The notes under the pieces: generated by a model
Database searches by the model: none
Seen by the model: only the letters and a program-made list of their open reading frames with translations
What the model was told of the DNA's origin: nothing
Assembly (NCBI RefSeq): GCF_004216665.1
Contig: NZ_SGWY01000003.1
Coordinates: 248,001 to 312,000 of the forward strand
Length of the DNA stretch: 64,000 bases
From: Agromyces ramosus
GTDB lineage: Bacteria > Actinomycetota > Actinomycetes > Actinomycetales > Microbacteriaceae
Reading direction: 5' to 3'
Shown here: piece by piece, positions 1 to 9,523 of the stretch
How the letters are laid out: every line of letters starts with the position of its first letter
How positions within the stretch are numbered: position 1 is the stretch's first letter
Program-made: the position numbers and the translations under genes

Positions 1-22
1 CCTTGTTGTGTGCGGCGCTCAT
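1..22 (-). CDS. rplW: 50S ribosomal protein L23, partial (first 7 residues)
   Basis: Only the first residues (MSAAHNK) are inside the window. The gene continues off the left edge on the minus strand. Its ATG overlaps the TGA of the L4 gene (ATGA), which implies translational coupling. Identification rests on position: L23 follows L4 in the conserved S10 operon. The visible residues alone would not identify it. Confidence 0.75.
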
Positions 23-678
23 GCGGAGACCTCTTCCTTCTTCGCCGTCTTCGCGGCGATGAACGCCTCGAGCGCGGCGGTGCTGAAGACGATGTCGTCG
101 GAGACGAGCACGTCGTAGGCGTTCAGCTGGTCGACCCGCAGCACGTGCACGGTCGGGATGTTGCGCACGGCGCGCTCCGACAGCTCCTCGTCCCGCGTGA
201 GCACGACGAGGTAGTGCTTGGCGGGCGCGATGCCCTCGAGCAGCGCGACGGCCTCGCGGGTCTTCGCGGTGTCTCCCGCGAAGGCCTCGACGGCGTGGAT
301 GCGGCCGCCGCGGGCGCGGTCGGAGAGGGCGCCGAGCAGGGCTGCGGCGATCATCTTCTTGGGGGTGCGCTGCGAGTAGTCACGCGGCTGCGGGCCGTGG
401 ACGATGCCACCGCCGGTCATCTGCGGCGCGCGGATCGAGCCCTGGCGGGCGCGGCCCGTGCCCTTCTGCTTGAAGGGCTTGCGGCCGGCGCCGGACACCT
501 CGCCGCGGGTCTTGGTCTTGTGGGTGCCCTGACGCGCGGCGGCGAGCTGGGCGACGACGACCTGGTGGATCAGCGGCACGTTGGTCTGCACGTCGAAGAG
601 CTCCGCGGGGAGCTCGATCGTGCCGGACTTCTTGCCGGTGACGTCGAGGGTGTCGATGGTGTTGGTCGCGGTAGCCAT
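19..678 (-). CDS. rplD: 50S ribosomal protein L4
   Basis: A 219-aa large-subunit protein that binds 23S rRNA and, with L22, lines the exit tunnel. The central basic loop is recognisable ([19 protein letters not shown], about residues 72-90), followed by the [13 protein letters not shown] segment. It lies 3 nt downstream of rplC and overlaps rplW by 4 nt, in the standard order rpsJ-rplC-rplD-rplW. Length is normal for actinobacteria. Confidence 0.98.
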   Translation of the reverse strand: MATATNTIDTLDVTGKKSGTIELPAELFDVQTNVPLIHQVVVAQLAAARQGTHKTKTRGEVSGAGRKPFKQKGTGRARQGSIRAPQMTGGGIVHGPQPRDYSQRTPKKMIAAALLGALSDRARGGRIHAVEAFAGDTAKTREAVALLEGIAPAKHYLVVLTRDEELSERAVRNIPTVHVLRVDQLNAYDVLVSDDIVFSTAALEAFIAAKTAKKEEVSA

Positions 679-681
679 GGA

Positions 682-1338
682 CTACGCCCCCTTCACTGCG
701 TTGCGGACGAAAACGAGACGGCCGCGTGCGCCGGGGACGGCGCCCTTGACGAGGAGGAGGCCCTTCTCGGCGTCGACGGCGTGCACGCGGAGGTTCAGCA
801 CGGTCACGCGCTCGCCACCCATGCGACCGGCCATGCGCATGCCCTTGAAGACACGGCTGGGGGTCGACGAAGCACCGATCGAGCCGGGCTTGCGGTGGTT
901 GCGGTGCGAACCGTGCGAGGCGGAGACGCCCTTGAAGTTGTGGCGCTTCATGACACCGGCGAAGCCCTTGCCCTTGCTCGTGCCGACGACGTCGACGAGC
1001 TGGCCGGCCTCGAAGGTGCCGTCGGCGGTGAGCTCCTGGCCGAGCTCGTAGCTCGACGCGTCGGCGGTGCGCACCTCGGCGAGGTGACGACGCGGGGTGA
1101 CGCCGGCGGCCTTGAAGTGGCCGGACGCGGGCTGGTTCACCTTGCGCGGGTCGATGGCGCCTGCGGCGATCTGCACGGCCTCGTAGCCGTCCTTCTCCGC
1201 CGTGCGGAGCTGGGTGACGACGTTCGGAGCGATCTCGATGACGGTGACGGGAACCAGCTTGTTGTTCTCGTCCCACACCTGGGTCATGCCGAGCTTGGTG
1301 CCGAGCAGACCCTTCACGTTCTTGGTAGCGGAAGACAT
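682..1338 (-). CDS. rplC: 50S ribosomal protein L3
   Basis: A 218-aa protein that organises the 3' domain of 23S rRNA near the peptidyl-transferase centre. Family hallmarks are visible: [15 protein letters not shown] near the N-terminus, [15 protein letters not shown] in the middle, and the [15 protein letters not shown] segment, whose Gln is often methylated in other species but is Asn or His here. Second gene of the S10 operon, 8 nt after rpsJ. Nothing unusual. Confidence 0.98.
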   Translation of the reverse strand: MSSATKNVKGLLGTKLGMTQVWDENNKLVPVTVIEIAPNVVTQLRTAEKDGYEAVQIAAGAIDPRKVNQPASGHFKAAGVTPRRHLAEVRTADASSYELGQELTADGTFEAGQLVDVVGTSKGKGFAGVMKRHNFKGVSASHGSHRNHRKPGSIGASSTPSRVFKGMRMAGRMGGERVTVLNLRVHAVDAEKGLLLVKGAVPGARGRLVFVRNAVKGA

Positions 1339-1346
1339 CTGTTACC

Positions 1347-1655
1347 TCAGAGCTTGATCTCGATGTTGACGTCGGCCGGGAGGTCGAGTCGCATGAGCGA
1401 GTCGACGGCCTTGGGCGTCGGGTCCACGATGTCGATGAGGCGCTTGTGGGTGCGCATCTCGAAGTGCTCGCGGCTGTCCTTGTACTTGTGGGGCGAGCGG
1501 ATGACGCACACCACGTTCTTCTCCGTCGGAAGCGGCACGGGGCCGACGACCGTGGCACCCGCGCGGGTCACCGTGTCGACGATCTTGCGCGCCGAGGTGT
1601 CGATGACCTCGTGGTCATACGACTTCAGTCGAATGCGGATCTTCTGTCCCGCCAT
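1347..1655 (-). CDS. rpsJ: 30S ribosomal protein S10 / NusE
   Basis: A 102-aa small-subunit protein that also takes part in transcription antitermination (NusE). The start is the ATG at 1655 ([16 protein letters not shown]), the universal S10 N-terminus. A GAGAGAG purine stretch lies just upstream; the frame also has an ATG 7 codons earlier that does not fit the family. First gene of the S10 operon. The 5' region up to the OsmC gene is about 480 nt, room for a promoter and leader. Confidence 0.97.
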   Translation of the reverse strand: MAGQKIRIRLKSYDHEVIDTSARKIVDTVTRAGATVVGPVPLPTEKNVVCVIRSPHKYKDSREHFEMRTHKRLIDIVDPTPKAVDSLMRLDLPADVNIEIKL

Positions 1656-1757
1656 TGCTGACTCTCTCTCTGTCAAGGCGTCATACCCCTTCCGAGGGCA
1701 TCGGACGCCGCGTAGCTACTCCGTGTGAAGCACCACTGTTCTTCTGTCAAAGGCCGT

Positions 1758-1811
1758 GATCGAGCCTGTCGAAACCACCCCGCTCGCGCGGTGGTCTCGG
1801 CACGCTCGACC
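1758..1811 (-). repeat. REP-like imperfect palindrome upstream of rpsJ
   Basis: A 54-nt imperfect inverted repeat. The left arm begins GATCGAGCCTGTCGAAACCACC and the right arm, reverse-complemented, begins GGTCGAGCGTGCCGAGACCACC, with 18 of 22 matches. The arm resembles a REP-type sequence (GGTTTCGACAGGCTC) that I associate with intergenic spaces of Microbacteriaceae. No other copy was found in this window. Confidence 0.5.
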
Positions 1812-1955
1812 CTTGAGCCCCAACCGGCCCCCGCGCTCGGGCGTGTCGCCCTCGCGAAACGGGCATGGAGGACCCATGCTCGAATTGGTTGTCGGTTGTG
1901 TGTTCTGCTGCCTGCGGCCTAGCCTGACCCGTGGGGCTCCGTGAGCTTTCGGTGG

Positions 1956-2162
1956 CTATGCACTGCCTGGCAGTGATTCGAACGGCACGCAGCGAGGCAC
2001 GCCGTTCGAAATGTTGAACTCATCGAGTTTGCCACAGTCGGGGCATCCGTGCAACCCGGGCGTGTCGCGCGCCTCCCGGTTCACAGGCAGGTCGCAGCGA
2101 ACGGGCTCTCCCGGGGCGAAACGTGGTGGAATCGATGACGTGACGACGACAGACGAGCCCAC
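1956..2162 (-). CDS. possible small zinc-ribbon-like protein or remnant
   Basis: An open frame of about 68 codons from a GTG at 2162, antisense to the 5' end of the OsmC gene and to its upstream region. The translation has an ordered look: IPPRFAPGEPVRCDLP, then GLHGCPDCGKL, then GVPRCVPF. This gives a C-x(16)-CPDC-x(14)-C pattern that could bind zinc. I do not recognise a named family. A start overlapping the divergent OsmC start is awkward, and no clear ribosome binding site is seen. It may be real, decayed, or chance. Confidence 0.3.
   Translation of the reverse strand: MGSSVVVTSSIPPRFAPGEPVRCDLPVNREARDTPGLHGCPDCGKLDEFNISNGVPRCVPFESLPGSA
1977..2010. repeat. 10-bp perfect inverted repeat upstream of OsmC gene
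   Basis: TTCGAACGGC at 1977-1986 is the exact reverse complement of GCCGTTCGAA at 2001-2010, with a 14-nt spacer. It could be an operator, a hairpin, or a by-product of the possible minus-strand reading frame that runs through it. No T-run follows on either side. Confidence 0.4.
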
Positions 2163-2616
2163 CGCAGAGCACGCCCACCAGGTCAGCGGGCGCATCGCGC
2201 CCGGAAGCGTCTCGGTGACGCGCGTGGGGCCACGGATGTACCAGGGGCTCAACGAACGCGGAGCCACGCTGCTCGTGGGCGGGCCCGAGCTCGAGGGCGA
2301 GCACTTCTCGCCGGGCGAGCTCCTCAAGCTCGCGCTGATCGCCTGCTCCGGCCTCAGCGCCGACCGTGTCACGGCGCGACGGCTCGGCGAGGACTTCGCA
2401 CTGACGGTGTGGGCGCACGGCAAGTCCGACCACGACACGAACCGCTACACCCGGATCGAGGAGGAGTTCCTGCTCGACCTGTCGAGGCTCGAGCCCGACG
2501 AGCGCGAGCAGCTCCTCGTCGTGATGACCAAGGCCATCGAACGCGGATGCACGGTGGCCCGCACGATCGAGGAGGTCGTCGAGCTGCCGACCACGATCGA
2601 CGGCACCCAGGTCTGA
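2140..2616 (+). CDS. OsmC-family peroxiredoxin-like protein
   Basis: 158 aa, taken from the GTG at 2140 because GGTGGA lies 9 nt upstream and the family begins shortly before the PGSVSVTRVGP strand; the frame stays open further upstream. Both OsmC catalytic cysteines are present: ALIACSG (helix of the first Cys) and RGCTVARTI (second Cys). OsmC/Ohr proteins reduce organic hydroperoxides through this pair. It is an isolated plus-strand gene inserted between the S10 operon and the str block. Confidence 0.88.
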   Translation: MTTTDEPTAEHAHQVSGRIAPGSVSVTRVGPRMYQGLNERGATLLVGGPELEGEHFSPGELLKLALIACSGLSADRVTARRLGEDFALTVWAHGKSDHDTNRYTRIEEEFLLDLSRLEPDEREQLLVVMTKAIERGCTVARTIEEVVELPTTIDGTQV

Positions 2617-2628
2617 CCCGCGCCGCCC

Positions 2629-3858
2629 TCACTCGCCGTCGCCGGCGTGCCGGCAGAGCGCGTACGGCTGCTCGACGGTGTAGCCGGCCACACCCGAGCT
2701 GAGCAGCACGACGGCGGCGACCGCCGCGGCGGAGGCGACCGCGATGCGTCGCGCCCGGGGCATCCGGAGCCGCTCGCGCGGGACGACGCGCCGGAACGGG
2801 TCCTCGATCCAGCGCTTGGAGGCGTCGGCGACGACGATCGACAGCACGAGCAGGAGCACCATGACCGGGGCCTGGCTCGGCTGCCCCACGATGTACGGCG
2901 TGAACATGATGATCGGCCAGTGCCAGAGGTAGAGCGAGTAGGAGATGCCGCCGAACCACTGCATGGGTCGGAGGCCGGCGACCGGCGCGAGCGACAGGGC
3001 CGCGCGCGGCATCCCCGCCCAGATCACGACCGCGGTGCCGAGCACCGGCACCAGGGCGATCGCACCGGGGAACACCTCGGGGTCGGTGAACGTGCGTGCC
3101 GCGACCGCGATCGCGGCGAGGCCGAGCCACCCGGCCAGCGCGCGCGTGCGCCGCAGCCGCTCCCCCACGACCGCGGGCACGATGGCCAGCAGGCCGCCCA
3201 CGCCGAACTCCCAGGCCCGAGAGAGCGTCGAGAAGTACGCCAGGTTGTGGTCCTGCCCGGTCAGGATCACGCCGTGCACGAACGAGGCCACCGTCGCCAC
3301 GGCGAGCACGGCCGCGACGAGCGCCAGGCGGCGACGTCCGAGCCGCACCGCCAGCCAGAGCGCGAGGATGATGAGCAGCGGCCACACGAGGTAGAACTGC
3401 TCCTCCACCGACAGCGACCAGAAGTGCTGGACCGGCGTCGACTCGAGGTCGGCCCGGTTCGGGATCTGCGAGTCGCGCGCCAGGTGCCAGTTCTGCACGT
3501 ACAGCGAGCTCGAGAGGATCTGCTGCAGGAACGGCCGCCACTCGACCTGCGGCACGAACAGGAGGGTCGCCACCGCGCAGGCGCTCAGCACCGCGAGGGC
3601 GGCCGGCAGGATGCGCCGAGCCCGGCGCACGTAGAACTCCTTGAGCCGCACGCGCCCGTGCCGCTCGGCATCGCGGAGCAGGAGTCCCGTGATCAGGAAG
3701 CCGGAGACGACGAAGAAGACGTCCACGCCGACGAAGCCGGCCGGGAGGACCGCGGGCCAGAAGTGGTAGAGCACGACGCAGCCGATCGCCACGGCACGCA
3801 GTGCCTGGATCTCGGGCCGGACGGGTGCTCGCACCGCGGTCGCAGAAGATGAGGACAT
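2629..3858 (-). CDS. membrane acyltransferase (acyltransferase_3 / OafA-like)
   Basis: 409 aa, starting at the ATG at 3858 (MSSSSATAVRAPVRPEIQAL). About ten hydrophobic segments are seen, and the family motifs are present: RPEIQALRAVA, the catalytic-type His in VLYHFWP, and GFVGVDVFFVVSGFLITG. Members move acyl groups onto cell-surface polysaccharides. Many OafA-like enzymes also carry a C-terminal extracytoplasmic SGNH domain; here the chain stops soon after the last membrane helix, so that domain is absent. It sits alone between tuf and the OsmC gene. The substrate cannot be told. Confidence 0.85.
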   Translation of the reverse strand: MSSSSATAVRAPVRPEIQALRAVAIGCVVLYHFWPAVLPAGFVGVDVFFVVSGFLITGLLLRDAERHGRVRLKEFYVRRARRILPAALAVLSACAVATLLFVPQVEWRPFLQQILSSSLYVQNWHLARDSQIPNRADLESTPVQHFWSLSVEEQFYLVWPLLIILALWLAVRLGRRRLALVAAVLAVATVASFVHGVILTGQDHNLAYFSTLSRAWEFGVGGLLAIVPAVVGERLRRTRALAGWLGLAAIAVAARTFTDPEVFPGAIALVPVLGTAVVIWAGMPRAALSLAPVAGLRPMQWFGGISYSLYLWHWPIIMFTPYIVGQPSQAPVMVLLLVLSIVVADASKRWIEDPFRRVVPRERLRMPRARRIAVASAAAVAAVVLLSSGVAGYTVEQPYALCRHAGDGE

Positions 3859-3956
3859 CCGTTCGAGGGTAGGCAGGCCCCCGGACGAGGTACAAAACGA
3901 GCGTGGGGGTTGACAGGAGATTGCCGGGTCCCCGAAACGTGCCGTCATCAGGGAGC

Positions 3957-4120
3957 GACCCCTGTCGGTTCCGCACCGTCGCGGGGACGACGAAGGGGCC
4001 GGGCCCGACGCACCGGCGCTGTCCCGACCCCTGTCGGTTCCGCACCGCCGCGGGGACGACGAAAGGGGCCGGGCCCGAAGGCCCGACCCCTGTCGGTTCC
4101 GCACCCGCGCGGGGTGCGAA
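3957..4120. repeat. three near-identical tandem units downstream of tuf
   Basis: Three copies of a unit beginning GACCCCTGTCGGTTCCGCAC start at 3957, 4026 and 4085, so spacings are 69 and 59 bp. The first two continue with CGCGGGGACGACGAA and GGGGCCGGGCCCG; the third diverges after about 25 bp and abuts the tuf stop. In the tuf direction the units carry GC-rich hairpins, so the array looks like a duplicated transcription terminator. Confidence 0.85.
4061..4090 (-). terminator. tuf intrinsic terminator
   Basis: On the minus strand GGGGTCGGGCC pairs with GGCCCGGCCCC across a TTCG loop (11 bp, one G-U), followed by TTTC. It sits 36 nt after the tuf stop. A second, longer-looped version formed by the neighbouring repeat unit (stem GGGGTCGGG / CCCGGCCCC) lies further downstream and may act as a backup. 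Confidence 0.85.
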
Positions 4121-4125
4121 GGGTG

Positions 4126-5319
4126 TTACTTGATGATCTTCGTGACCGTGCCGGCGCCGACGGTGCGACCACCCTCACGGATGGCGAAGCCGAGGCCCTC
4201 CTCCATGGCGATCGGCTGGATGAGCTCGACCGTCATGTCGGTGGTGTCGCCGGGCATGACCATCTCGGTGCCCTCGGGCAGCGTGATGACGCCGGTGACG
4301 TCGGTGGTGCGGAAGTAGAACTGCGGACGGTAGTTCGCGTAGAACGGGTTGTGACGCCCGCCCTCCTCCTTGGAGAGGATGTACGCGGTGCCCTCGAAGT
4401 TCGTGTGCGGGGTGACCGAACCGGGTGCGACGACGACCTGGCCGCGCTCCACGTCCTCGCGCTTGGTGCCGCGGAGGAGGAGACCGCAGTTCTCGCCGGC
4501 CCACGCCTCGTCGAGCTGCTTGTGGAACATCTCGATGCCGGTGACCGTGGTCTTCTGCGTCGGGCGGATGCCGACGATCTCGACCTCGGAGTTGATCTTC
4601 AGCGTGCCGCGCTCGGCGCGACCCGTGACGACCGTGCCACGACCGGTGATCGTGAAGACGTCCTCGATCGGCATGAGGAACGGCTTGTCCTTGTCACGCA
4701 CGGGGTCGGGGATGGAGTCGTCGACGGCCTCCATGAGCTCGAGAACGGACTGCGTCCACTTCTCGTCGCCCTCGAGGGCCTTCAGGCCCGAGACGCGCAC
4801 GACCGGAGCGTCGTCGCCCGGGAAGCCCTGGCTCGAGAGCAGCTCGCGGACCTCGAGCTCGACGAGCTCCAGGATCTCCTCGTCGTCGACCATGTCGGCC
4901 TTGTTCAGCGCGACCAGCAGGTACGGCACGCCGACCTGCTTGGCGAGCAGCACGTGCTCGCGGGTCTGGGCCATCGGGCCGTCGGTCGCCGCGACCACGA
5001 GGATCGCGCCGTCCATCTGCGCCGCACCGGTGATCATGTTCTTGATGTAGTCGGCGTGACCCGGGGCGTCGACGTGCGCGTAGTGGCGCTTCGGCGTCTC
5101 GTACTCGACGTGCGAGATGTTGATCGTGATGCCGCGCTGACGCTCCTCGGGAGCCGAGTCGATCGATGCGAAGTCACGCTGCACGTTGGTTGCCGACGGG
5201 TACTTGTCGGCGAGCACCTTCGAGATCGCTGCGGTGAGCGTGGTCTTGCCGTGGTCGACGTGACCGATCGTACCGATGTTGACGTGCGGCTTGGTCCGCT
5301 CGAACTTGGCCTTAGCCAC
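4126..5319 (-). CDS. tuf: elongation factor Tu
   Basis: 397-aa GTPase that brings aminoacyl-tRNA to the ribosome. The start is GTG ([15 protein letters not shown] follows), with GAGGAG upstream. G motifs are visible: G1 GHVDHGKT, G3 DAPGH, G4 NKAD, followed by the beta-barrel domains and the C-terminal [16 protein letters not shown]. Last gene of the str operon, 111 nt after fusA, so it may also have its own promoter. A strong terminator follows. Confidence 0.99.
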   Translation of the reverse strand: MAKAKFERTKPHVNIGTIGHVDHGKTTLTAAISKVLADKYPSATNVQRDFASIDSAPEERQRGITINISHVEYETPKRHYAHVDAPGHADYIKNMITGAAQMDGAILVVAATDGPMAQTREHVLLAKQVGVPYLLVALNKADMVDDEEILELVELEVRELLSSQGFPGDDAPVVRVSGLKALEGDEKWTQSVLELMEAVDDSIPDPVRDKDKPFLMPIEDVFTITGRGTVVTGRAERGTLKINSEVEIVGIRPTQKTTVTGIEMFHKQLDEAWAGENCGLLLRGTKREDVERGQVVVAPGSVTPHTNFEGTAYILSKEEGGRHNPFYANYRPQFYFRTTDVTGVITLPEGTEMVMPGDTTDMTVELIQPIAMEEGLGFAIREGGRTVGAGTVTKIIK

Positions 5320-5430
5320 TGTGGGTCCTCCTCAGGACTCGTGTAGGAACCCCGGGCGCTGGATTGCGACCGGTGTGCTACGGGATTTGTTGATATGTTA
5401 CGCGAACCGGCTGGCTCGTGCGTCGGAGGG

Positions 5431-7545
5431 CTATTCGCCCTTGTTCTTCTGGACGATCTCGTCGGCGACAGCCTTCGGGACCTCCGCGTAGCTCTCGAAC
5501 TCCATCGAGTACACCGCGCGGCCCGAGGTCTTCGACCGCAGGTCGCCGATGTATCCGAACATCTCCGAGAGCGGGACGTGCGCACGCACGACCTTCACGC
5601 CTGCGGCATCCTCCATCGACTGGATCTGACCGCGACGCGAGTTCAGGTCGCCGATGACGTCACCCATGTACTCCTCAGGGGTGCGGACCTCGACGGACAT
5701 GAGCGGCTCGAGCAGAACCGGGTTCGCCTTCCGAGCGGCTTCCTTGAAGCCCATCGAGCCGGCGATCTTGAACGCCATCTCCGAGGAGTCGACGTCGTGG
5801 GCTGCGCCGTCGAGCAGGATGCCCTTGACGCCGACCATCGGGTAGCCGGCCAGGATGCCGTACTGCATGGCGTCCTGGAACCCGGCGTCGACCGAGGGGA
5901 TGTACTCGCGCGGAACGCGGCCACCCGTGACCTTGTTCTCGAACTCGTACGTCTTGTCGGCCGTGATCTCGAGGGGCTCGAGCGCGAACTGGATCTTCGC
6001 GAACTGGCCCGAACCACCCGTCTGCTTCTTGTGGGTGTAGTCGTGCTTCTCGACCGCGCGCTTGATGGTCTCGCGGTACGCGACCTGGGGCTTGCCCACG
6101 TTCGCCTCGACCTTGAACTCCCGCTTCATGCGGTCGACGAGGATGTCGAGGTGCAGCTCGCCCATGCCCTTGATGACGGTCTGGCCGGTCTCCTGGTTGA
6201 GCTCGGTGCGGAAGGTGGGGTCCTCCTCGGCGAGCTTCTGGATCGCGGTGCCGAGCTTCTCCTGGTCGGCCTTCGTCTTCGGCTCGATCGCGACCTCGAT
6301 GACCGGGGCCGGGAACGTCATCGACTCGAGGACGACCTGGTTGTCGGGGTCGCACAGGGTGTCACCGGTGGTGGTGTCCTTCAGGCCGATGACCGCGTAG
6401 ATGTTGCCCGCGGTGACCGAGTCGACCGGGTTCTCCTTGTTGGCGTGCATCTGGAAGATCTTCCCGATGCGCTCCTTCTTGGACTTGGTCGAGTTGATGA
6501 CCTGGCCGCCCGAGTCGAGGTGACCCGAGTAGACGCGGATGTAGGTGAGGCGACCGAAGAACGGGTGCACCGCGACCTTGAACGCGAGCGCCGCGAAGGG
6601 GTCGTTCGCGTCGGGGTGACGCTCGATGACCTCGTCCTCGTTGCGCGGGTTGCGACCCTCGACCGCCGGCACGTCGAGCGGCGACGGCAGGAAGTCGATG
6701 ACCGCGTCGAGCATGGGCTGCACGCCGCGGTTCTTGAACGCGGAGCCGCAGAGCACGGGGTAGATCTCGGAGTTGACGGTGAGCTTGCGGATCGCGCCCT
6801 TGATCTCGGCGACCGTGAGCTCCTCGCCGCCGAAGTACTTCTCGAGCAGCGCGTCGTCGGTCTCGGCGACGGTCTCGAGCAGCGCGGCCCGGTACTCCTC
6901 GGCCTTCTCCTTGAGGTCGGCGGGGATCTCCTGCACCTCGTACTTGGCGCCCATCGTCACGTCGCCCTTCGAGTCGCCGGGCCACACGAGCGCCCGCATC
7001 TCGATGAGGTCGACGACGCCGACGAAGTCGCTCTCGGAGCCGATCGGGAGCTGGAGCACCAGCGGCTTCGCGCCGAGGCGCTTGACGATCGTGTCGACCG
7101 TGAAGTAGAAGTCGGCCCCGAGCTTGTCCATCTTGTTGACGAAGCAGATGCGCGGCACGTCGTACTTGTCGGCCTGGCGCCAGACCGTCTCGGACTGGGG
7201 CTCCACGCCCTCCTTGCCGTCGAAGACGGCGACGGCACCGTCGAGCACGCGCAGCGAACGCTCGACCTCGACCGTGAAGTCGACGTGGCCCGGAGTGTCG
7301 ATGATGTTGATCTGGTTCTTGTTCCAGAAGCAGGTCACGGCGGCAGACGTGATCGTGATGCCGCGCTCCTTCTCCTGCTCCATCCAGTCGGTCGTCGAGG
7401 CGCCGTCGTGGGTCTCGCCGATCTTGTGGTTGACGCCCGTGTAGAACAGGATGCGCTCGGTGGTGGTGGTCTTGCCGGCATCGATGTGCGCCATGATGCC
7501 GATGTTGCGGACCTTGCTCAGGTCGGTGAGCACGTCTTGTGCCAC
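5431..7545 (-). CDS. fusA: elongation factor G
   Basis: 704-aa translocase GTPase. The GTG at 7545 ([15 protein letters not shown] follows) is chosen because GGAGGAA lies just upstream and the family N-terminus begins here; the open frame extends further but does not align. Motifs: P-loop [31 protein letters not shown], and domain [11 protein letters not shown]. Lies between rpsG and tuf in the standard str order. Confidence 0.99.
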   Translation of the reverse strand: MAQDVLTDLSKVRNIGIMAHIDAGKTTTTERILFYTGVNHKIGETHDGASTTDWMEQEKERGITITSAAVTCFWNKNQINIIDTPGHVDFTVEVERSLRVLDGAVAVFDGKEGVEPQSETVWRQADKYDVPRICFVNKMDKLGADFYFTVDTIVKRLGAKPLVLQLPIGSESDFVGVVDLIEMRALVWPGDSKGDVTMGAKYEVQEIPADLKEKAEEYRAALLETVAETDDALLEKYFGGEELTVAEIKGAIRKLTVNSEIYPVLCGSAFKNRGVQPMLDAVIDFLPSPLDVPAVEGRNPRNEDEVIERHPDANDPFAALAFKVAVHPFFGRLTYIRVYSGHLDSGGQVINSTKSKKERIGKIFQMHANKENPVDSVTAGNIYAVIGLKDTTTGDTLCDPDNQVVLESMTFPAPVIEVAIEPKTKADQEKLGTAIQKLAEEDPTFRTELNQETGQTVIKGMGELHLDILVDRMKREFKVEANVGKPQVAYRETIKRAVEKHDYTHKKQTGGSGQFAKIQFALEPLEITADKTYEFENKVTGGRVPREYIPSVDAGFQDAMQYGILAGYPMVGVKGILLDGAAHDVDSSEMAFKIAGSMGFKEAARKANPVLLEPLMSVEVRTPEEYMGDVIGDLNSRRGQIQSMEDAAGVKVVRAHVPLSEMFGYIGDLRSKTSGRAVYSMEFESYAEVPKAVADEIVQKNKGE

Positions 7546-7588
7546 GGGGGTTCCTCCGGGGAAGTCAGGAGTGGAAAAGGTGGGGTGA

Positions 7589-7623
7589 GCGGATGCCGCG
7601 AAGCGCCGCCTCGCGGCATCCGC
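7589..7623 (-). promoter_or_regulatory. 13-bp perfect hairpin between rpsG and fusA
   Basis: GCGGATGCCGCGA at 7589-7601 is the exact complement of TCGCGGCATCCGC at 7611-7623, with a 9-nt loop. It begins 8 nt past the rpsG stop and has no T-run. Likely a transcript-stabilising or partially terminating structure that sets the ratio of ribosomal protein to EF-G message. Each arm contains one copy of the window-wide CGGATGCC octamer. Confidence 0.6.
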
Positions 7624-7630
7624 CCATCGA

Positions 7631-8101
7631 CTACCAGCGGTAGTGGGCGAAGGCGCGGTTCGACTCGGCCATCTTGTGGGTGTCCTCGCGGCGCTTGACC
7701 GCGGCACCGAGGCCGTTCGACGCGTCGAGGATCTCGTTGGTGAGACGCTCGGTCATCGTCTTCTCGCGACGGGCCTTCGCGTAGCTCGTGAGCCAGCGCA
7801 GGGCGAGGGTGTTGGCGCGGTGCGGCTTGACCTCGACGGGGACCTGGTAGGTCGAGCCACCGACGCGGCGCGAACGCACCTCGAGGGTGGGGCGCACGTT
7901 GTCGAGCGCCTTCTTGAGGGTGGCGACGGCGTCCTGGCCGGACTTGGTCGCGACGTTCTCGAGCGCCTCGTAGACGATGCGCTGCGCGAGGTCCTTCTTG
8001 CCGTCGATCAGGATCTTGTTGACGAGCTGGCTGACGACCGGCGAGCCGTAGACGGGGTCGGCGACGACGGGGCGCTTCGGAGCGGGTCCCTTGCGAGGCA
8101 T
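7631..8101 (-). CDS. rpsG: 30S ribosomal protein S7
   Basis: 156-aa primary binding protein for the 3' major domain of 16S rRNA. Clear family sequence: [10 protein letters not shown], then [20 protein letters not shown] and the C-terminal [18 protein letters not shown] end (read as [15 protein letters not shown]). The ATG overlaps the rpsL stop by 1 nt (TAATG), so translation is coupled to S12. Confidence 0.99.
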   Translation of the reverse strand: MPRKGPAPKRPVVADPVYGSPVVSQLVNKILIDGKKDLAQRIVYEALENVATKSGQDAVATLKKALDNVRPTLEVRSRRVGGSTYQVPVEVKPHRANTLALRWLTSYAKARREKTMTERLTNEILDASNGLGAAVKRREDTHKMAESNRAFAHYRW

Positions 8102-8475
8102 TACTTCTTCTCCATCTTCGCGCCGTAGCGGCTACGAGCCTGCTTGCGGTTCTTCACGGCCTGCGTGTCGAGCGCGCCGCGGATGATCTTGTAGCGCACG
8201 CCGGGGAGGTCCTTCACACGACCGCCGCGCACGAGCACCATCGAGTGCTCCTGCAGGTTGTGGCCCTCACCGGGGATGTAGGCCGTGACCTCGGTGCCGT
8301 TCGAGAGCTTCACGCGGGCGACCTTGCGGAGCGCCGAGTTCGGCTTCTTCGGGGTGGTGGTGTACACGCGCGTGCACACGCCGCGCTGCTGGGGGTTGGC
8401 CTTCAGGGCGGGAGCCTTGGTCTTGGTGACCTTCGGCGAGCGACCCTTGCGGACCAACTGCTGAATGGTTGGCAC
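8101..8475 (-). CDS. rpsL: 30S ribosomal protein S12
   Basis: 124-aa decoding-centre protein, the classic streptomycin target. Starts at GTG 8475 ([14 protein letters not shown] follows) with AAGGAG upstream. The [13 protein letters not shown] and [12 protein letters not shown] segments are intact. By comparison with the family, the first conserved Lys lies in TTPKKPNS and the second in the GRVKDLPGV segment; both look wild type, so no classical streptomycin-resistance change is apparent. First gene of the str operon. Confidence 0.99.
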   Translation of the reverse strand: MPTIQQLVRKGRSPKVTKTKAPALKANPQQRGVCTRVYTTTPKKPNSALRKVARVKLSNGTEVTAYIPGEGHNLQEHSMVLVRGGRVKDLPGVRYKIIRGALDTQAVKNRKQARSRYGAKMEKK

Positions 8476-8791
8476 TGCTTCTCCTTGTTATTGCTGCACG
8501 GTGACAGCGTTGATGGATTTCACATCACGACCCACCGGCACCGCAGAACTGCGGGGCCTTGGAGTGGTGGGTATGCCGTGGGGGCGACCATCGAGGTGCC
8601 CTTGGAGTGTGCGTCTGCTGCGAACCGGAGGTGTGACATGCTGGAGGCGATCTGGGATCGTTTCGGCAGGCACGGTTCAAGCGCGCGTCAACGCGCACAC
8701 CCGATCAATGGTAATGCCGCGTAACCTTGCGGTCAAATGAGGGCGGATGCCGCGGGGCGCATGTTCTCCGCAGGCGGAATGCGCGGGCCTG
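8476..8791. other. rpsL leader and promoter region, no gene seen
   Basis: This 316-nt gap holds the str operon promoter at 8708-8736 and a leader of about 225 nt before the rpsL start. Open frames here are short and lack family resemblance. No clear terminator or riboswitch was recognised in the leader. Confidence 0.6.
8708..8736 (-). promoter_or_regulatory. str operon (rpsL) promoter
   Basis: On the minus strand TTGACC (8731-8736) is followed after exactly 17 bp by TACCAT (8708-8713). This is a good match to the actinobacterial housekeeping sigma consensus in an otherwise GC-rich stretch. The predicted start near 8701 gives a leader of about 225 nt. Confidence 0.7.
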
Positions 8792-9523
8792 TCAGGGGCC
8801 GCCCGGCCACCCCGGCGCGTCGAGCTCGCGGTCGAGGTCGGCGAGGAGCTCCTCGACCTGCGGCTCCACGTAGGCGACCAGGGCGAACCCGATCCGCTCG
8901 CGGTGCTGTGCCAGCTCCACGCAGATGCGGCGGCCGAGCTGCTTCGCGAACTCGTCGGCGAGTCGGACCTCCTCGCGCAGGGCCTCCTTCTCCTCGCGCG
9001 TGAACGGGCGCGGCGCCGGCTCGTTCGCCTCCGCCGCGGTGTCCGCCTCGAGTCCGGTCAGCGTGAAGAGGAAGGGTTGGTCGGGCACGGGTTCGGGGTC
9101 GAGGTCGAGGCCGAGGAACTCGGGGTCGAGCCCCTCCCCCGCGCGATACGGGCGACGCGCCTTGCGCTCCTCGGCGAGGCGGATCTCGCGGTGCAGCATC
9201 GGCAGGTTCCGCGCCGTGTAGTCGTCGACGGCGGCGTCGATGATGCCCTTCATCCGCATCGAGAACGCGTGCTGCACGGGATGCGGCACGTCGACGTCGA
9301 GGCCGGCGGCGGCGAGGATCGGCGAGCCGAAGCAGCGGGTGCAGAGCCGGACCCGGGCGCGGTGGGTGCCCGGACGCCACCGGGGCAGCCAGGCCAGCCA
9401 CCGGTCGACCTCGTGGCTCACGCGCGCCTCGATCGATCCCTCCACGCGTTCACGATACTGCGCGGCCGTGCCCGCGCCGCCGACTTGCGCATCGGCTGGC
9501 GCGCCGCGCGCGGCATCCGTCAC
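8792..9523 (-). CDS. conserved protein of unknown function (243 aa)
   Basis: No family recognised. The start is taken at GTG 9523, which overlaps the stop of the upstream membrane protein gene (GTGA) and suggests coupling; another GTG at 9445 (VEGSIEARVSHEVDRWLAWL) is a possible later start. Visible features: WLAWLPRWRPGTHRARVRLCTRCFG with a C-x2-C pair, a VPHPVQHAFSMRMKGIID segment, a long charged helical part with PFTREEKEALREEV, and a C-terminal AYVEPQVEELLADLDREL helix. No signal peptide. The C-x2-C may bind metal, but only one pair is seen. Confidence 0.75.
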   Translation of the reverse strand: MTDAARGAPADAQVGGAGTAAQYRERVEGSIEARVSHEVDRWLAWLPRWRPGTHRARVRLCTRCFGSPILAAAGLDVDVPHPVQHAFSMRMKGIIDAAVDDYTARNLPMLHREIRLAEERKARRPYRAGEGLDPEFLGLDLDPEPVPDQPFLFTLTGLEADTAAEANEPAPRPFTREEKEALREEVRLADEFAKQLGRRICVELAQHRERIGFALVAYVEPQVEELLADLDRELDAPGWPGGP

